Part shown: piece after piece, positions 7,791 to 16,972 of the stretch
Position numbering within the stretch: position 1 is the stretch's first letter
Layout: each line of letters begins with the position of its first letter
From: an uncultured Bacteroidales bacterium
GTDB taxonomy: Bacteria; Bacteroidota; Bacteroidia; Bacteroidales; Paludibacteraceae
DNA: 38,586 nucleotides
Direction: 5' to 3'
Assembly: GCA_900316125.1 (NCBI GenBank)
Contig: ONBO01000010.1
Span: forward strand, 1 to 38,586
Translations under genes and position numbers: made by a program
Notes under the pieces: generated by a model
What the model saw: the letters and a program-made list of their open reading frames with translations, nothing else
Database searches by the model: none
What the model was told of the DNA's origin: nothing

Positions 7791-8615
7791 TTAACTGGCA
7801 ACCGGCCTTTTATAGGCTCTTACTATGAGCCAGATGCCGAATATAATAAACGGAATGCTAAGTATCTGCCCCATGTTAAGCACCCAGCCGGCCTCAAACT
7901 CTGACTGGTCATTCTTTATAAACTCAATTATGAACCTTGAAAGGAATGTCCAAAGGAAACCAACACCTGTAAGCAGACCTTCTCTCTTGCGTGCGTCGGT
8001 CTTCCAGTATAACCAGAGCATGAAGAGGAACATTGCAAGGTATGCCAGTGACTCATATATCTGGGTTGGATGGCATATTGGAACATTCTCAACAGGTATG
8101 CCCGGATAGTCTCTCAGGAACTTGAATCCCCATGGAAGCGTGGTTTCACATCCGTAAATCTCTGAATTCATAAGATTTCCCACACGTATGAGAGCCGCCA
8201 CAGGGGCGCATATCACATATATACGGTCCGCCAGCCAAAAGAATGACTTGTGGCACATGTACTTGGCCATAAGCCATGTGGTAAAAATTATGGCTGCCGC
8301 ACCACCGTGGCTTGCAAGACCTCCCTTCCACACTTGGAAAATCTCTAACAAATGGTCTTTGTAGTAATCCCAGTCATAAAAGAACACATGACCAAGGCGT
8401 GAGCCCACTATGGTGGCAATAACCAGGTAGATGAACACCTTGTCTGCCCACTCCTCTGGGTAACCCTCGCTCTTGAACATCTTGGCTATAAGCCATACAG
8501 CAAACAGGAAACCGGTGGCGTATATAAGGCCGTACCAGCGAACCTCCAAAGACCCCAGGCTGAATGCAACCGGGTCCGGGTTCCAAACTATATAAGATAA
8601 GATTGTTGATAGCAT
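7791..8615 (-). CDS. lgt: Prolipoprotein diacylglyceryl transferase
   Basis: Lgt transfers diacylglycerol from phosphatidylglycerol to the lipobox cysteine of prolipoproteins, the first lipoprotein maturation step, in the inner membrane. The 274-residue protein has about seven hydrophobic segments and the family motifs: VRWYGLIYA near the N-terminus, GGLASHGG in the middle, the signature RVGNLMNSEIYG, and HPTQIYE. The start MLSTILSYIVWNPDP is typical for Bacteroidetes Lgt. Upstream lies its own probable promoter, and the leader contains a heptamer repeat. At least one substrate candidate lies in this window: the efflux adaptor at 22866, which has a lipobox. Confidence 0.95.
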   Translation of the reverse strand: MLSTILSYIVWNPDPVAFSLGSLEVRWYGLIYATGFLFAVWLIAKMFKSEGYPEEWADKVFIYLVIATIVGSRLGHVFFYDWDYYKDHLLEIFQVWKGGLASHGGAAAIIFTTWLMAKYMCHKSFFWLADRIYVICAPVAALIRVGNLMNSEIYGCETTLPWGFKFLRDYPGIPVENVPICHPTQIYESLAYLAMFLFMLWLYWKTDARKREGLLTGVGFLWTFLSRFIIEFIKNDQSEFEAGWVLNMGQILSIPFIIFGIWLIVRAYKRPVAS

Positions 8616-8623
8616 ACTTATTT

Positions 8624-8669
8624 AGTTGACAGTTGACAGTTGATAGTTGACAGTTGATAGTTGACAGTT
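8624..8669. repeat. Heptamer tandem repeat in the lgt leader
   Basis: Six and a half consecutive 7-bp units alternate between AGTTGAC and AGTTGAT (GTCAACT/ATCAACT on the lgt sense strand). The repeat lies between the predicted lgt start site (about 8673) and its ATG (8615), so it would be transcribed as 5' leader. Confidence 0.85.
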
Positions 8670-8679
8670 AAAGTGGTTG

Positions 8680-8713
8680 CAAAGGTAATATTTTTTTGTT
8701 AAACCATTGCAAA
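8680..8713 (-). promoter_or_regulatory. Probable promoter for lgt
   Basis: On the minus strand TACCTTTG (8687-8680) matches the -7 consensus. A TTTG (8713-8710) lies 22 bp upstream, slightly longer than the 20 bp seen at other promoters here. It overlaps the 3' end of comF, giving lgt, the DUF4834 gene and metG a start site separate from the upstream genes. Confidence 0.55.
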
Positions 8714-9391
8714 GGCAATGCAGTTTACCTTTACGCCTTCTATTTTAAGCAGTTCACGGGCGCAGGCCTCAAGGGTGGCTCCTGTGGTTATTACGTCATC
8801 TACGAGCAAAATATGTTTGCCTGCAAGTTTTTGAGATTCTGACGTGATGGCAAAAAGCCCCTGCGAATTAAGGTATCGCTCGTTAATGTTCTTGTGGGTT
8901 TGTGTCTCATTCTTGCGTGTACGCACCAGCGATGCGCCCTCTACAGGTACGCCAAGCCTGCTACTAATGCCTTGGGCTATCATCTCCGCCTGATTGTAGC
9001 CACGTTTCCTGAGTTTTGACGGATGCAGCGGCACTGGCACTATGCAGTCAACATCTGCCACAGGGCTGCCTATAATCTCGCCTCCCATAATAACGCCCAT
9101 CTGATACCCAAGCTCCCTACGTCCGCCATACTTAAGATTATGTAACATCTTCTGGGCCGTTCCGCCCTTAACAAACTTGCAGTAGGCGGTAGCGTGCTCC
9201 ACATTCACCTTGCCCCAGAATAGTCTTTCTGCATCATTGTCCTGCTCTTTATGAAACCCCGTTACACCAAGTTCACATAGACACTTTAGGCATACCTCTT
9301 TCTCTCCCTCAACCAGATAACCGCCACATCCGCCGCAGGTCTTGGGGAAGACAAGGGAGATTAGTGAGTTTAAATATCTGATGAGAAACAT
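8699..9391 (-). CDS. comF: ComF-family phosphoribosyltransferase-like protein
   Basis: A 230-residue cytoplasmic protein. The N-terminal zinc-finger region has Cys19, Cys22, Cys34, Cys37 and Cys39 (CGGC and CLKC). The C-terminal type I phosphoribosyltransferase domain has the PRPP-binding loop LLVDDVITTGAT near residues 196-207, plus VPVPLHPSKLRKRGYNQAE, a ComF hallmark. ComF/GntX proteins take part in DNA uptake in competent bacteria. In Bacteroidetes the role is less certain and may be general DNA metabolism. It is 12 bp downstream of the permease gene; the leader AACTCTC-AACTGAT-ATG matches the heptamer pattern. Confidence 0.88.
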   Translation of the reverse strand: MFLIRYLNSLISLVFPKTCGGCGGYLVEGEKEVCLKCLCELGVTGFHKEQDNDAERLFWGKVNVEHATAYCKFVKGGTAQKMLHNLKYGGRRELGYQMGVIMGGEIIGSPVADVDCIVPVPLHPSKLRKRGYNQAEMIAQGISSRLGVPVEGASLVRTRKNETQTHKNINERYLNSQGLFAITSESQKLAGKHILLVDDVITTGATLEACARELLKIEGVKVNCIAFAMV

Positions 9392-9403
9392 ATCAGTTGA
9401 GAG

Positions 9404-10627
9404 TTAAATAAATTCAAAACCAGCCTCTTCCACCGCCTTGCGGACCGCATCGGCAGAGACAGTACCCTTCACCTTTACCGTTTTCTGCTCTAAATTAGCC
9501 TCAGCGCTCTCTACACCTTTTAGTTTGAGCAGAGCCTTTTCTACAGATGCCTTGCAGTGGTTGCATTTCATACCCTCTACTCTGTAAAGAGTTTCAGATG
9601 ACTCTGTTTTCTCCTTCTTAAACAAATTAAACATGCTCATAATAAATACATTAAGTAACATCAACGTCAATAATATTCCACACACTATACCAACGGGCGA
9701 TGTATGGTGCGTCATGTTTGTTCCATTTACACGCTGCATGGCCTCATCTGAGAAACTGAACAAGAAATCTGTATTGTTCAGGATAGTTCCAAAAAACAAC
9801 GCACCCAATACAATAACCGCTATATAGAGCGAACAGAACTTACGCCCCATTGTTTTTGAAATTACAAGAATGGATCCAAAATTAACTGCAGGGCCTGCCA
9901 TGAGAAGAACAAGGGCTGCTCCAGGGGTGAGCCCTTTGGCAAGCAGCGCCGCCGCTATAGGTATGCTTCCTGTGGAGCATACATACATAGGCACAGCCAC
10001 CACTAACATAACAAGCATCTGCAAAAATGGCAAATCATTGAACTGCAAGAAGAAAGAGTCTGGCACAGCCACTTGTATAACGGCTGCTATTATAAGGCCT
10101 GCAACAAGTCTGGCTCCTATGTTTCTGACCATATCTACAAATGCGTAGCGGAGTATGGCTACAAATCTATTGGAACTTTTAGCTGGTATTTCACAGCTGT
10201 CGTCCATGGTTTGACTTTTCTTGGCGTCGCTACAATAAAAGCCTATCAGCATACCGCCAACTATACCGGTGACGAGGGCTGCAAGCGGGCGAAACAAAGC
10301 AAACGTCAACCCCATAAGTGAATATGTAGCCACAATGGAATCCACACCTGTCTGCGGTGTGGCAATAAGAAACGCCCCCACCGCACCTGCTGACGCCTTC
10401 TCATTACGCAGCCCCACAGCAGTAGGTATGACACCACAGGAGCATAGTGGCAGAGGTATGCCTAACAAGGTGGCAATCAACACAGGCTTCAAGCCTTTAC
10501 CAGTAAGGTAATTTCTGTAAAAATCTGAAGGTACAAAGACATGAAGCACTCCTGCCACAAAAAAGCCTAAAAGCAGATATGGGGACATCTCTGCGGTAAT
10601 ATGTAGTAAAGAGTGTAAAAAATTCAT
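9404..10627 (-). CDS. SO_0444-type Cu/Zn efflux permease with C-terminal HMA domain
   Basis: A 407-residue inner-membrane permease of the ArsP_1/PF03773 type. Two internally related membrane halves carry PLPLCSCGVIPTAVGLRNEKAS and later VCSTGSIPIAAALLAKGLTPGAA plus LLMAGPAVNFGS, motifs of the SO_0444 group linked to copper/zinc efflux. Residues about 340-407 are a heavy-metal-associated domain with GMKCNHCKASVEKAL, whose CxxC binds a soft metal ion and probably feeds or senses the transported metal. The ATG at 10627, 11 bp after the rsmA stop, is preferred to a TTG at 10642 that overlaps that stop. The metal is inferred from the family only. Confidence 0.85.
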   Translation of the reverse strand: MNFLHSLLHITAEMSPYLLLGFFVAGVLHVFVPSDFYRNYLTGKGLKPVLIATLLGIPLPLCSCGVIPTAVGLRNEKASAGAVGAFLIATPQTGVDSIVATYSLMGLTFALFRPLAALVTGIVGGMLIGFYCSDAKKSQTMDDSCEIPAKSSNRFVAILRYAFVDMVRNIGARLVAGLIIAAVIQVAVPDSFFLQFNDLPFLQMLVMLVVAVPMYVCSTGSIPIAAALLAKGLTPGAALVLLMAGPAVNFGSILVISKTMGRKFCSLYIAVIVLGALFFGTILNNTDFLFSFSDEAMQRVNGTNMTHHTSPVGIVCGILLTLMLLNVFIMSMFNLFKKEKTESSETLYRVEGMKCNHCKASVEKALLKLKGVESAEANLEQKTVKVKGTVSADAVRKAVEEAGFEFI

Positions 10628-10638
10628 TATCAGAGAGA

Positions 10639-11403
10639 TCAAATAGAATTTGTAAGCTCAATAAAATCTGCAACGCTGAGCTGCTCAGGACGTTTGTTCC
10701 AAACGGGAGCGGAGGTGTCAAAGCCCTGAGGCAGAATGGATTTGAGCGAGTTACGCAGAGTTTTGCGACGCTGGTTGAAGGAGGTTTTGACCACAGTCTT
10801 AAATAGTTTCTCATCGCACGGCAGTTTGTTCACACCATTACGCTTCATGGAGATTACCGCAGAATCAACCTTTGGAGGCGGAGCAAAGACCCCCGGCGGC
10901 ACAGTGAACAGATACTCAATATCATAGTAGGCCTGAAGCAGTACGCTCAGTATGCCATAGTCCTTATTTCCGGCAGGAGAGGCTATGCGTTTAGCCACCT
11001 CCTTCTGTATCATGCCTGATACAAAAGGTATGCGGTCACGATTGTCAAGCACCTTAAAGAATATCTGGCTTGAAATATTGTAGGGATAGTTGCCTATGAG
11101 GGCAAACTTCTCATCGCCGAAGAGTTTGTCTATATCAATCTTAAGGAAGTCATCAAAAATAATACGTCCTTCAAGCTTCTCGCCAAAATTACGCTGCAGG
11201 TACTCCACGGACTCACCGTCAATCTCCACCACCTTAAGGTTTTTGTCCTTGGCAAGCAGAAACTGCGTTAGCACACCCATGCCAGGGCCTATCTCCAGCA
11301 CATTATGCTGAGTGGTGGCATCGATGGTGTCAGCAATTCTCCCTGCCACATTAAGGTCTGTGAGAAAGTGCTGCCCTAAATATTTTTTTGCTCTAACTTC
11401 CAT
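10639..11403 (-). CDS. rsmA: 16S rRNA dimethyladenosine transferase
   Basis: RsmA (KsgA) dimethylates A1518 and A1519 of 16S rRNA during small-subunit assembly. The 254-residue protein shows the N-terminal KKYLGQHFL signature, SAM-binding motif I VLEIGPGMGVLT, the acidic motif VVEIDGESV, and the catalytic NYPYNISSQIFFK (NLPY-type, here NYPY). The C-terminal helical domain is present. The ATG at 11403 (MEVRAKKYLG) is preferred to the in-frame TTG at 11412: the -7 element at 11422-11429 predicts a start site near 11415, leaving a short leader. It heads a minus-strand cluster with the permease, comF, lgt and metG. Confidence 0.95.
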   Translation of the reverse strand: MEVRAKKYLGQHFLTDLNVAGRIADTIDATTQHNVLEIGPGMGVLTQFLLAKDKNLKVVEIDGESVEYLQRNFGEKLEGRIIFDDFLKIDIDKLFGDEKFALIGNYPYNISSQIFFKVLDNRDRIPFVSGMIQKEVAKRIASPAGNKDYGILSVLLQAYYDIEYLFTVPPGVFAPPPKVDSAVISMKRNGVNKLPCDEKLFKTVVKTSFNQRRKTLRNSLKSILPQGFDTSAPVWNKRPEQLSVADFIELTNSI

Positions 11404-11421
11404 ACTTAACAATTAGTAGCA

Positions 11422-11429
11422 CAAAGGTA
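11422..11429 (-). promoter_or_regulatory. -7 promoter element of rsmA
   Basis: TACCTTTG on the minus strand matches the TAnnTTTG consensus. No good TTTG is found 20 bp upstream. Together with the element at 11442-11449 it forms a divergent pair. Confidence 0.55.
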
Positions 11430-11441
11430 TGAAAAAATCAC

Positions 11442-11449
11442 TATCTTTG
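11442..11449 (+). promoter_or_regulatory. -7 promoter element of the DUF4491-birA operon
   Basis: TATCTTTG matches the -7 consensus and lies 22 bp before the ATG at 11472. The -33 element is not evident. It diverges from the rsmA element. Confidence 0.55.
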
Positions 11450-11471
11450 CCCCTCATTCAAAGTCAACAAG

Positions 11472-11807
11472 ATGGATTTTTTAGCTGAATATCATATAGA
11501 AGGCCTTGTGGTAGGACTTCTTACATTTCTAATAATTGGCATATACCACCCTATTGTAATTAAGGCAGAGTACTATTTTGGCACTAAGAGCTGGTGGGCG
11601 TTCCTGCTGCTAGGCATAGCGGGGTTTGCCGCATCAATACTGGTTACAAACACCACCCTTTCAATACTTGCAGGTGTGTTCTCATTTACAAGTTTCTGGG
11701 GTATAAAAGAGATTTTTGAGCAGCGTCAGAGAGTGCTGAGAGGCTGGTTTCCAATGAATCCTAAGAGAAAGGATGATTATATTTCAAACACCGATGTCAA
11801 AGCCTGA
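11472..11807 (+). CDS. DUF4491-like small inner-membrane protein
   Basis: A 111-residue protein with three hydrophobic helices (about residues 10-30, 40-58 and 60-80) and a basic cytoplasmic tail ending KRKDDYISNTDVKA. Length, topology and the WWAFLLLGI and FWGIKEIFEQ segments fit DUF4491, a Bacteroidetes-restricted family, judged by recognition and not by a profile search. Its 3' end overlaps birA by 14 bp (or 35 bp if birA starts earlier), so the two are almost certainly one operon. No function is known for the family, and no catalytic motif can be seen. Confidence 0.75.
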   Translation: MDFLAEYHIEGLVVGLLTFLIIGIYHPIVIKAEYYFGTKSWWAFLLLGIAGFAASILVTNTTLSILAGVFSFTSFWGIKEIFEQRQRVLRGWFPMNPKRKDDYISNTDVKA

Positions 11808-12531
11808 GATACATTATCTTGAATCCTGCACCTCCACTAACCGCCTCCTTCTTGAGGCGCTCAAGAACGGCGAGGAACTGCCAGACGGCTACACTGTCTA
11901 CACATCATACCAAAGCCGTGGCTACGGGCAGGTAGGCAACTCATGGGAGTCTGAGGGCGGCAAGAATCTGCTATTCTCCCTGCTCATACACCCTACCCAG
12001 GTTCACGCACTGGAGCAGTTCTTCATATCTGAGGCCATAGCCCTTGCCATAGCGGAATATCTTGACACTGAGACTGATGACATCAGCGTAAAGTGGCCAA
12101 ATGACATATATTGGAGTGAAAAGAAAATCTGCGGCATACTTATAGAGAACAACCTCAGAGGGGCGTACCTTAAAGACTGCGTGATAGGCGCAGGGCTTAA
12201 CATCAATCAGGAGGAGTTCAAAAGTAACGCGCCGAACCCGGTATCGCTGAAGAACATTACAGGCAACACATATAGCATTGAAGATGCGCTGCAGCAGATA
12301 CTCACAAACTTTTTCACTCTTTTAGAGTTAGGCCACACCGATAAAAACACTCTGCATACCAGATACATAGAGCGTCTTTTCAGATATGGCGCACCTGCAC
12401 GCTACATGGACGAAAAGGGCCATTTCATCGGCAGAATAACCGACGTAGAGCCAGACGGGCACCTGCACATAAAGGACTCCGACGGATATGACCGCCGCTA
12501 TGCATTTAAGGAAGTTAGTTACATTCTGTAA
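11794..12531 (+). CDS. birA: Biotin-[acetyl-CoA-carboxylase] ligase
   Basis: BirA attaches biotin to biotin-dependent carboxylase subunits through biotinyl-AMP. The 245-residue protein opens with HYLESCTSTNRLLLEAL and carries the catalytic loop as SRGYGQVGNSW (GRGRxG type), then KWPNDIYW and KICGILIENN, which line the biotin/ATP pocket, and a C-terminal SH3-like cap. It lacks an N-terminal winged helix, so it is a group I ligase without repressor activity. The ATG at 11794 (MSKPEIHYLES) is preferred to one at 11773, which would lengthen the overlap with the DUF4491 gene and precede the conserved domain. Confidence 0.93.
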   Translation: MSKPEIHYLESCTSTNRLLLEALKNGEELPDGYTVYTSYQSRGYGQVGNSWESEGGKNLLFSLLIHPTQVHALEQFFISEAIALAIAEYLDTETDDISVKWPNDIYWSEKKICGILIENNLRGAYLKDCVIGAGLNINQEEFKSNAPNPVSLKNITGNTYSIEDALQQILTNFFTLLELGHTDKNTLHTRYIERLFRYGAPARYMDEKGHFIGRITDVEPDGHLHIKDSDGYDRRYAFKEVSYIL

Positions 12532-12561
12532 CTTTTAATTTTTTTATTTGCAACAAATACG

Positions 12562-12569
12562 TAAATTTG
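12562..12569 (+). promoter_or_regulatory. -7 promoter element of the M23 peptidase gene
   Basis: TAAATTTG matches the consensus and lies 30 bp before the ATG at 12600. The -33 position is T-rich and not a clear TTTG. Confidence 0.5.
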
Positions 12570-12599
12570 CACCTTTATTTAAAGAACTATTTTTTCAGC

Positions 12600-13502
12600 A
12601 TGAAGAGAATTGCTTGTCTGCTTTTTGCCTTTGGTACGATTCTTGCCGTAAACGGTAAGGACGCCGATAATATCTTCGGCATTGAGGACGTGGCCTTCCC
12701 CGATGCGGAGACATACGAGGAGGAACTTGATTTTGATGAAGATATTGATGAAGACAGCGTGGTGACAATTATTTCGGACTCATCACTCTTCAACCATTGC
12801 CAGGTGTTTGACACCACACGCTATGAAGGCGTGTATAACAAGGTTTGGAGCACATCAGTGGTGAATCCGTACAATATCAACCTCTACAAGATGAAGGACA
12901 CCGTGAAGATTGACCTGAGCGGTTACACACATCCTTTTCTTGGCAGAATCACCTCAAACTTTGGCATGCGCAGCTACCGCTACCACTATGGCACAGATGT
13001 GAAACTGCTTGTGGGAGACACTATAAGGGCTGCATTTGACGGAGTGGTTAGAATATCAAAATGGGGCAAGGGATACGGATATTACATACTCCTGCGCCAT
13101 GACAACGGTTTGGAAACCGTATACGGGCACTGTAGCAAACTGCTTGTAAGCACAGACACTTACGTAAAAAGCGGAGACCCTATAGCCTTAGGCGGGAACA
13201 CCGGCCGTAGCACCGGCTCTCATTTACACTATGAGATACGTTACGTGGGTAATGCAATAAACCCGGTTGATGTCATTGATTTTGAGACCGGTAAGCCGCG
13301 TGACGGCACGCTTGTAATTGATGCAAAGACGTTCAAATACAAGGGTGTGGTGCTTGAAACAAGGTATTATACAGTTCGCAAGGGTGACACTTTGTCAGGT
13401 ATAGCTAAGAAACAGCACACCTCAGTATCAAAGATTTGTAAGTTAAATAATATCACAACAAAAACAGTGTTAAAAATAGGTAGGAAACTGAGAGTTAATT
13501 GA
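12600..13502 (+). CDS. Secreted M23-family metallopeptidase with C-terminal LysM domain
   Basis: A 300-residue exported protein. The signal peptide MKRIACLLFAFGTILAVNG is followed by an acidic linker (about residues 35-60). A peptidase M23 domain has HYGTD (His and Asp zinc ligands), VYGHCS and HLHYE, the HxH motif; all ligands are present, so it is probably an active peptidoglycan endopeptidase in the periplasm. The C-terminus carries one LysM peptidoglycan-binding module (YTVRKGDTLSGIAKKQ through KIGRKLRVN). The start at 12600 is set by the signal peptide; an upstream in-frame start would lie in the promoter. It is followed by the octamer repeat before secA. It probably acts in cell wall remodelling. 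Confidence 0.9.
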   Translation: MKRIACLLFAFGTILAVNGKDADNIFGIEDVAFPDAETYEEELDFDEDIDEDSVVTIISDSSLFNHCQVFDTTRYEGVYNKVWSTSVVNPYNINLYKMKDTVKIDLSGYTHPFLGRITSNFGMRSYRYHYGTDVKLLVGDTIRAAFDGVVRISKWGKGYGYYILLRHDNGLETVYGHCSKLLVSTDTYVKSGDPIALGGNTGRSTGSHLHYEIRYVGNAINPVDVIDFETGKPRDGTLVIDAKTFKYKGVVLETRYYTVRKGDTLSGIAKKQHTSVSKICKLNNITTKTVLKIGRKLRVN

Positions 13503-13507
13503 TAACT

Positions 13508-13578
13508 GGTGATTCGGTGAATCGGTGAACCGGTGAATCGAATTTCGATTAAACGATTAAACGAATAACCGATTAACC
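13508..13578. repeat. Octamer tandem repeats in two opposed arms before secA
   Basis: Four 8-bp units of the GGTGAATC type (13508-13539: GGTGATTC, GGTGAATC, GGTGAACC, GGTGAATC) are followed by a 7-bp centre and four units of the GATTAAMC type (13547-13578). The second set resembles the reverse complement of the first, so the block could fold as an imperfect hairpin of about 32 bp, ending 14 bp before the secA ATG. Confidence 0.8.
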
Positions 13579-13592
13579 CTAAAATAAAGATT

Positions 13593-16500
13593 ATGGGATT
13601 TAATGATTTTTTAGGAAAACTTTTCGGCACTAAGGCCGATAGAGATATGAAGGCTGTAAAACCTTATTTACAGCAAATCAAAGAGGTGTATCCAAAGATT
13701 GAGGCTCTGAGCAATGATGAGCTCCGTGAGCGCTCGGCAGCCATCAAGGCTGAGGTGCGCGCAGTGGCTGCAGAGGCACAGGCAAAGATAGATGAGATTA
13801 AGGCTCAGATAGAGCAGACTGACTTCCAAGACCGTGCCCCGCTCTACGCAGAGGTTGACAAACTTGACAAGAAGGCGCTTGACTCCATGGATGAGATACT
13901 TGACCGCGTGCTGCCAGAGGTGTTCTCAATCATACGTGAGACCGCACGCCGTTTCAAGGAGAATGAGACCATAGCTGTTTTAGCCACTGATTTTGACCGT
14001 CATCTGGCCACCAAGTTTGACTTTGTGACAATTGACGGCAACTACGCCATTTACAAGAACGAGTGGATGGCAGGCGGCAACATGATTAAGTGGGATATGG
14101 CCCACTATGATGTGCAGTTCATAGGTGGCGTGGTGCTCCACAAGGGTAAGATTGCTGAGATGGCCACTGGTGAAGGTAAAACCTTGGTGGCTACGCTCCC
14201 TGTATTCCTTAACGCCCTCACTGGCAACGGCGTACACGTGGTAACTGTGAACGACTACCTCTCAAAACGTGACTCCGAGTGGATGGGACCTCTATACATG
14301 TTCCACGGACTCAGCGTTGACTGCATTGACAAGCACAAACCTAACTCAGATGAGCGCCGTCAGGCATATAACGCCGATATCACCTTTGGTACTAACAACG
14401 AGTTTGGTTTTGACTATCTGCGTGATAACATGGCATCATCGCCGAGCGACTTGGTACAACGCCGTCACAACTACGCTATTGTGGATGAGGTGGACTCAGT
14501 TCTTATTGATGACGCCCGTACGCCACTTATCATCTCAGGTCCTGTACCTAAGGGAGATGACCAGATGTTTGAGGAGTACTGCCCTAAGGTGGAGAAGGTT
14601 GTAGCCGCTCAAAAGGCTCTTGTAACTCGCCTTATCATTGACGCCAAGAAACTTATGGCCTCTTCTGATCCTAACGAGCAGGCTCAGGGAACCATCTATC
14701 TCTACCGTGCATTCAAGGGTTTGCCTAAGAACCAGTCACTTATCAAATATCTGAGTGAGCCGGGAGTAAAGGCTGCCATGCTCAAGACAGAGGCTGTCTA
14801 CATGGAGCAGAACAACAAGCGTATGCCTGAGATTACAGATGACCTCTTCTTTGTGATTGAGGAGCAGCATAACAGCATAGAGCTTACTGACAAGGGTATT
14901 GACCTTATCTCCGCAGATACAGGCGACCCACGTTTCTTTGTGCTTCCAGACATAGGCACTGAGCTTGCAGAACTTGAGAACCAGAACCTTACAGAAGAAG
15001 AGAAACTTGCACGCCATGATGAGCTTATGGCAGACTACGCTGTAAAATCTGAGCGTGTTCACACCGTTAACCAGCTGCTTAAGGCCTACACCCTCTTTGA
15101 GAAGGATGACCAGTACGTTATAGACGGCGATGGCAAGGTTAAGATTGTTGATGAGCAGACCGGCCGTATTATGGAGGGCCGCCGCTACTCTGACGGTCTG
15201 CACCAGGCTATTGAGGCCAAGGAGCGTGTAAAGGTTGAGGCTGCCACACAGACATTTGCAACCATAACCCTTCAGAACTACTTCCGTATGTACCGCAAGT
15301 TGGCCGGTATGACAGGTACCGCCGAAACGGAGGCTGGCGAGTTTTGGGACATCTACAAACTTGACGTTGTAACCATTCCTACAAACCGTCCTGTGATACG
15401 TCAGGATATGAATGATCGTATCTACAAGACCAAACGTGCAAAATATAACGCAGTAATAGCTGAGATTGAACGCCTTGTGAACGAGGGCCGTCCGGTGCTT
15501 GTAGGTACCACATCGGTGGAGATATCTGAGCTCCTCAGCAAGATGCTTAACATGCGTAAGATTAAGCATAACGTGCTCAACGCCAAACTGCACCAGAAGG
15601 AGGCAGAGATTGTGGCTCAGGCAGGCCGCCCAGGCACTGTGACCATAGCCACCAACATGGCGGGCCGTGGTACTGATATCAAGCTGACCCCAGAGGCCAA
15701 GGAGGCCGGAGGTCTTGCCATCATTGGTACTGAGCGCCATGAGAGCCGCCGTATTGACCGTCAGTTACGTGGTCGTTCAGGACGTCAGGGAGACCCAGGT
15801 TCTTCTGTATTCTACGTATCGTTTGAAGATAACCTTATGCGTGTGTTCGGCTCTGACCGTATTGTTAAGGTTATGGACGCCCTCGGCCTGCAGGAGGATG
15901 AGATGATGGAGCACAACCAGATTTCAAAATCTATTGAGCGTGCCCAGAAGAAGGTTGAGGAGAACAACTTTGGTATACGTAAGCGTCTGCTTGAGTATGA
16001 TGACGTTATGAACAAGCAGCGTACAAACATCTACGCCCGCCGTCACCACGCTCTTATGGGTGAGCGCATTGGCATTGACATTGTGAACATGATTTATGAC
16101 GGCATAGCCGCTCTTGTGGATTCTCACTATGACTCCGCCGATGCTGAGGGCCTGCGATTTGATTTGATGCGCCAATTTGCTGTGGATGTAACTCTCACAG
16201 AGGAGATGATGCGCAAGACTAAGATTCAGGAGCTTACAGACCAGATATATGACAAGATATATGAGAGCTTCTCTCGCAAGAGTGAGCGCACTGCCCAGAT
16301 AGCCTATCCTGTAATTAAGAACGTTTATGAGAAGCAGGGTCAGATGTATGAGCGCATCATAATTCCGTTCACTGACGGCAAGATGATGTACAACATTCCT
16401 GTAAACCTCAAGGAGGCATACGAAACTGAGGGCAAGGCAGTGGTTAAGGAGTTCCAGAAGGCTGTCCTGCTCCACACTATAGACGAGGCTTGGAAGGAGC

Positions 16501-16886
16501 ATCTGCGTGACCTTGATGACCTGCGCACCAGCGTTCAAAACGCCCAGTATGAGCAGAAAGACCCGCTTGTAATCTACAAGATTGAGGCTCACGGCCTGTT
16601 TATGAGCATGATTGAGACCATAAACCAGAAGGCTATAACCATTCTTATGCGTGGTCAGATACCTGTACGTGAGGGTGATGCGGTTCAAGAGGCTCGCGAG
16701 CAGAAACGTGAGGACCCTTCACGCTACCAGACCAGCCGCAGTGACATTATGCGTGCCGGCCAGCAGGACACTCGTGAGCAGCAGAAGACCCAGCCAATCC
16801 GCGCTGAGAAAACCGTGGGCCGCAATGACCCATGCCCGTGCGGCAGCGGCAAGAAGTACAAGAACTGCTGCGGCAGAGGGGTGTAA
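13593..16886 (+). CDS. secA: Preprotein translocase ATPase SecA
   Basis: SecA drives post-translational protein export through SecYEG. At 1097 residues it is longer than the E. coli protein (901), as is usual in Bacteroidetes. It has the N-terminal helical lead, Walker A MATGEGKT (about 190-197), [20 protein letters not shown] (from about 296), the preprotein cross-linking domain, an enlarged acidic insert around residues 330-450, NMAGRGTDI, the arginine-finger region [10 protein letters not shown], and the C-terminal zinc motif [13 protein letters not shown] that binds SecB or ribosomes. The ATG at 13593 ([12 protein letters not shown]) is the conserved start. Repeats lie just upstream and a strong terminator just downstream. 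Confidence 0.98.
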   Translation: MGFNDFLGKLFGTKADRDMKAVKPYLQQIKEVYPKIEALSNDELRERSAAIKAEVRAVAAEAQAKIDEIKAQIEQTDFQDRAPLYAEVDKLDKKALDSMDEILDRVLPEVFSIIRETARRFKENETIAVLATDFDRHLATKFDFVTIDGNYAIYKNEWMAGGNMIKWDMAHYDVQFIGGVVLHKGKIAEMATGEGKTLVATLPVFLNALTGNGVHVVTVNDYLSKRDSEWMGPLYMFHGLSVDCIDKHKPNSDERRQAYNADITFGTNNEFGFDYLRDNMASSPSDLVQRRHNYAIVDEVDSVLIDDARTPLIISGPVPKGDDQMFEEYCPKVEKVVAAQKALVTRLIIDAKKLMASSDPNEQAQGTIYLYRAFKGLPKNQSLIKYLSEPGVKAAMLKTEAVYMEQNNKRMPEITDDLFFVIEEQHNSIELTDKGIDLISADTGDPRFFVLPDIGTELAELENQNLTEEEKLARHDELMADYAVKSERVHTVNQLLKAYTLFEKDDQYVIDGDGKVKIVDEQTGRIMEGRRYSDGLHQAIEAKERVKVEAATQTFATITLQNYFRMYRKLAGMTGTAETEAGEFWDIYKLDVVTIPTNRPVIRQDMNDRIYKTKRAKYNAVIAEIERLVNEGRPVLVGTTSVEISELLSKMLNMRKIKHNVLNAKLHQKEAEIVAQAGRPGTVTIATNMAGRGTDIKLTPEAKEAGGLAIIGTERHESRRIDRQLRGRSGRQGDPGSSVFYVSFEDNLMRVFGSDRIVKVMDALGLQEDEMMEHNQISKSIERAQKKVEENNFGIRKRLLEYDDVMNKQRTNIYARRHHALMGERIGIDIVNMIYDGIAALVDSHYDSADAEGLRFDLMRQFAVDVTLTEEMMRKTKIQELTDQIYDKIYESFSRKSERTAQIAYPVIKNVYEKQGQMYERIIIPFTDGKMMYNIPVNLKEAYETEGKAVVKEFQKAVLLHTIDEAWKEHLRDLDDLRTSVQNAQYEQKDPLVIYKIEAHGLFMSMIETINQKAITILMRGQIPVREGDAVQEAREQKREDPSRYQTSRSDIMRAGQQDTREQQKTQPIRAEKTVGRNDPCPCGSGKKYKNCCGRGV

Positions 16887-16908
16887 TCCCTAACCGCACC
16901 AAATAGCA

Positions 16909-16953
16909 AACCCGCCAGCAACCAAAAGGATGTTGGCGGGTTTTGTTTTTTTA
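16909..16953 (+). terminator. Rho-independent terminator of secA
   Basis: AACCCGCCA (16909-16917) pairs with TGGCGGGTT (16934-16942), with extra pairing inside the 16-nt interval, followed by a long T-rich run to 16953. It is 22 bp after the secA stop. Confidence 0.9.
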
Positions 16954-16972
16954 CAAGCTACTCGTTGGAGAA

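Noticed and set aside
14736..15740. A long open frame (334 codons) on the minus strand inside secA
   Set aside because: It is antisense to an unambiguous SecA coding region and has no recognisable motif. Such shadows are common in long conserved genes.
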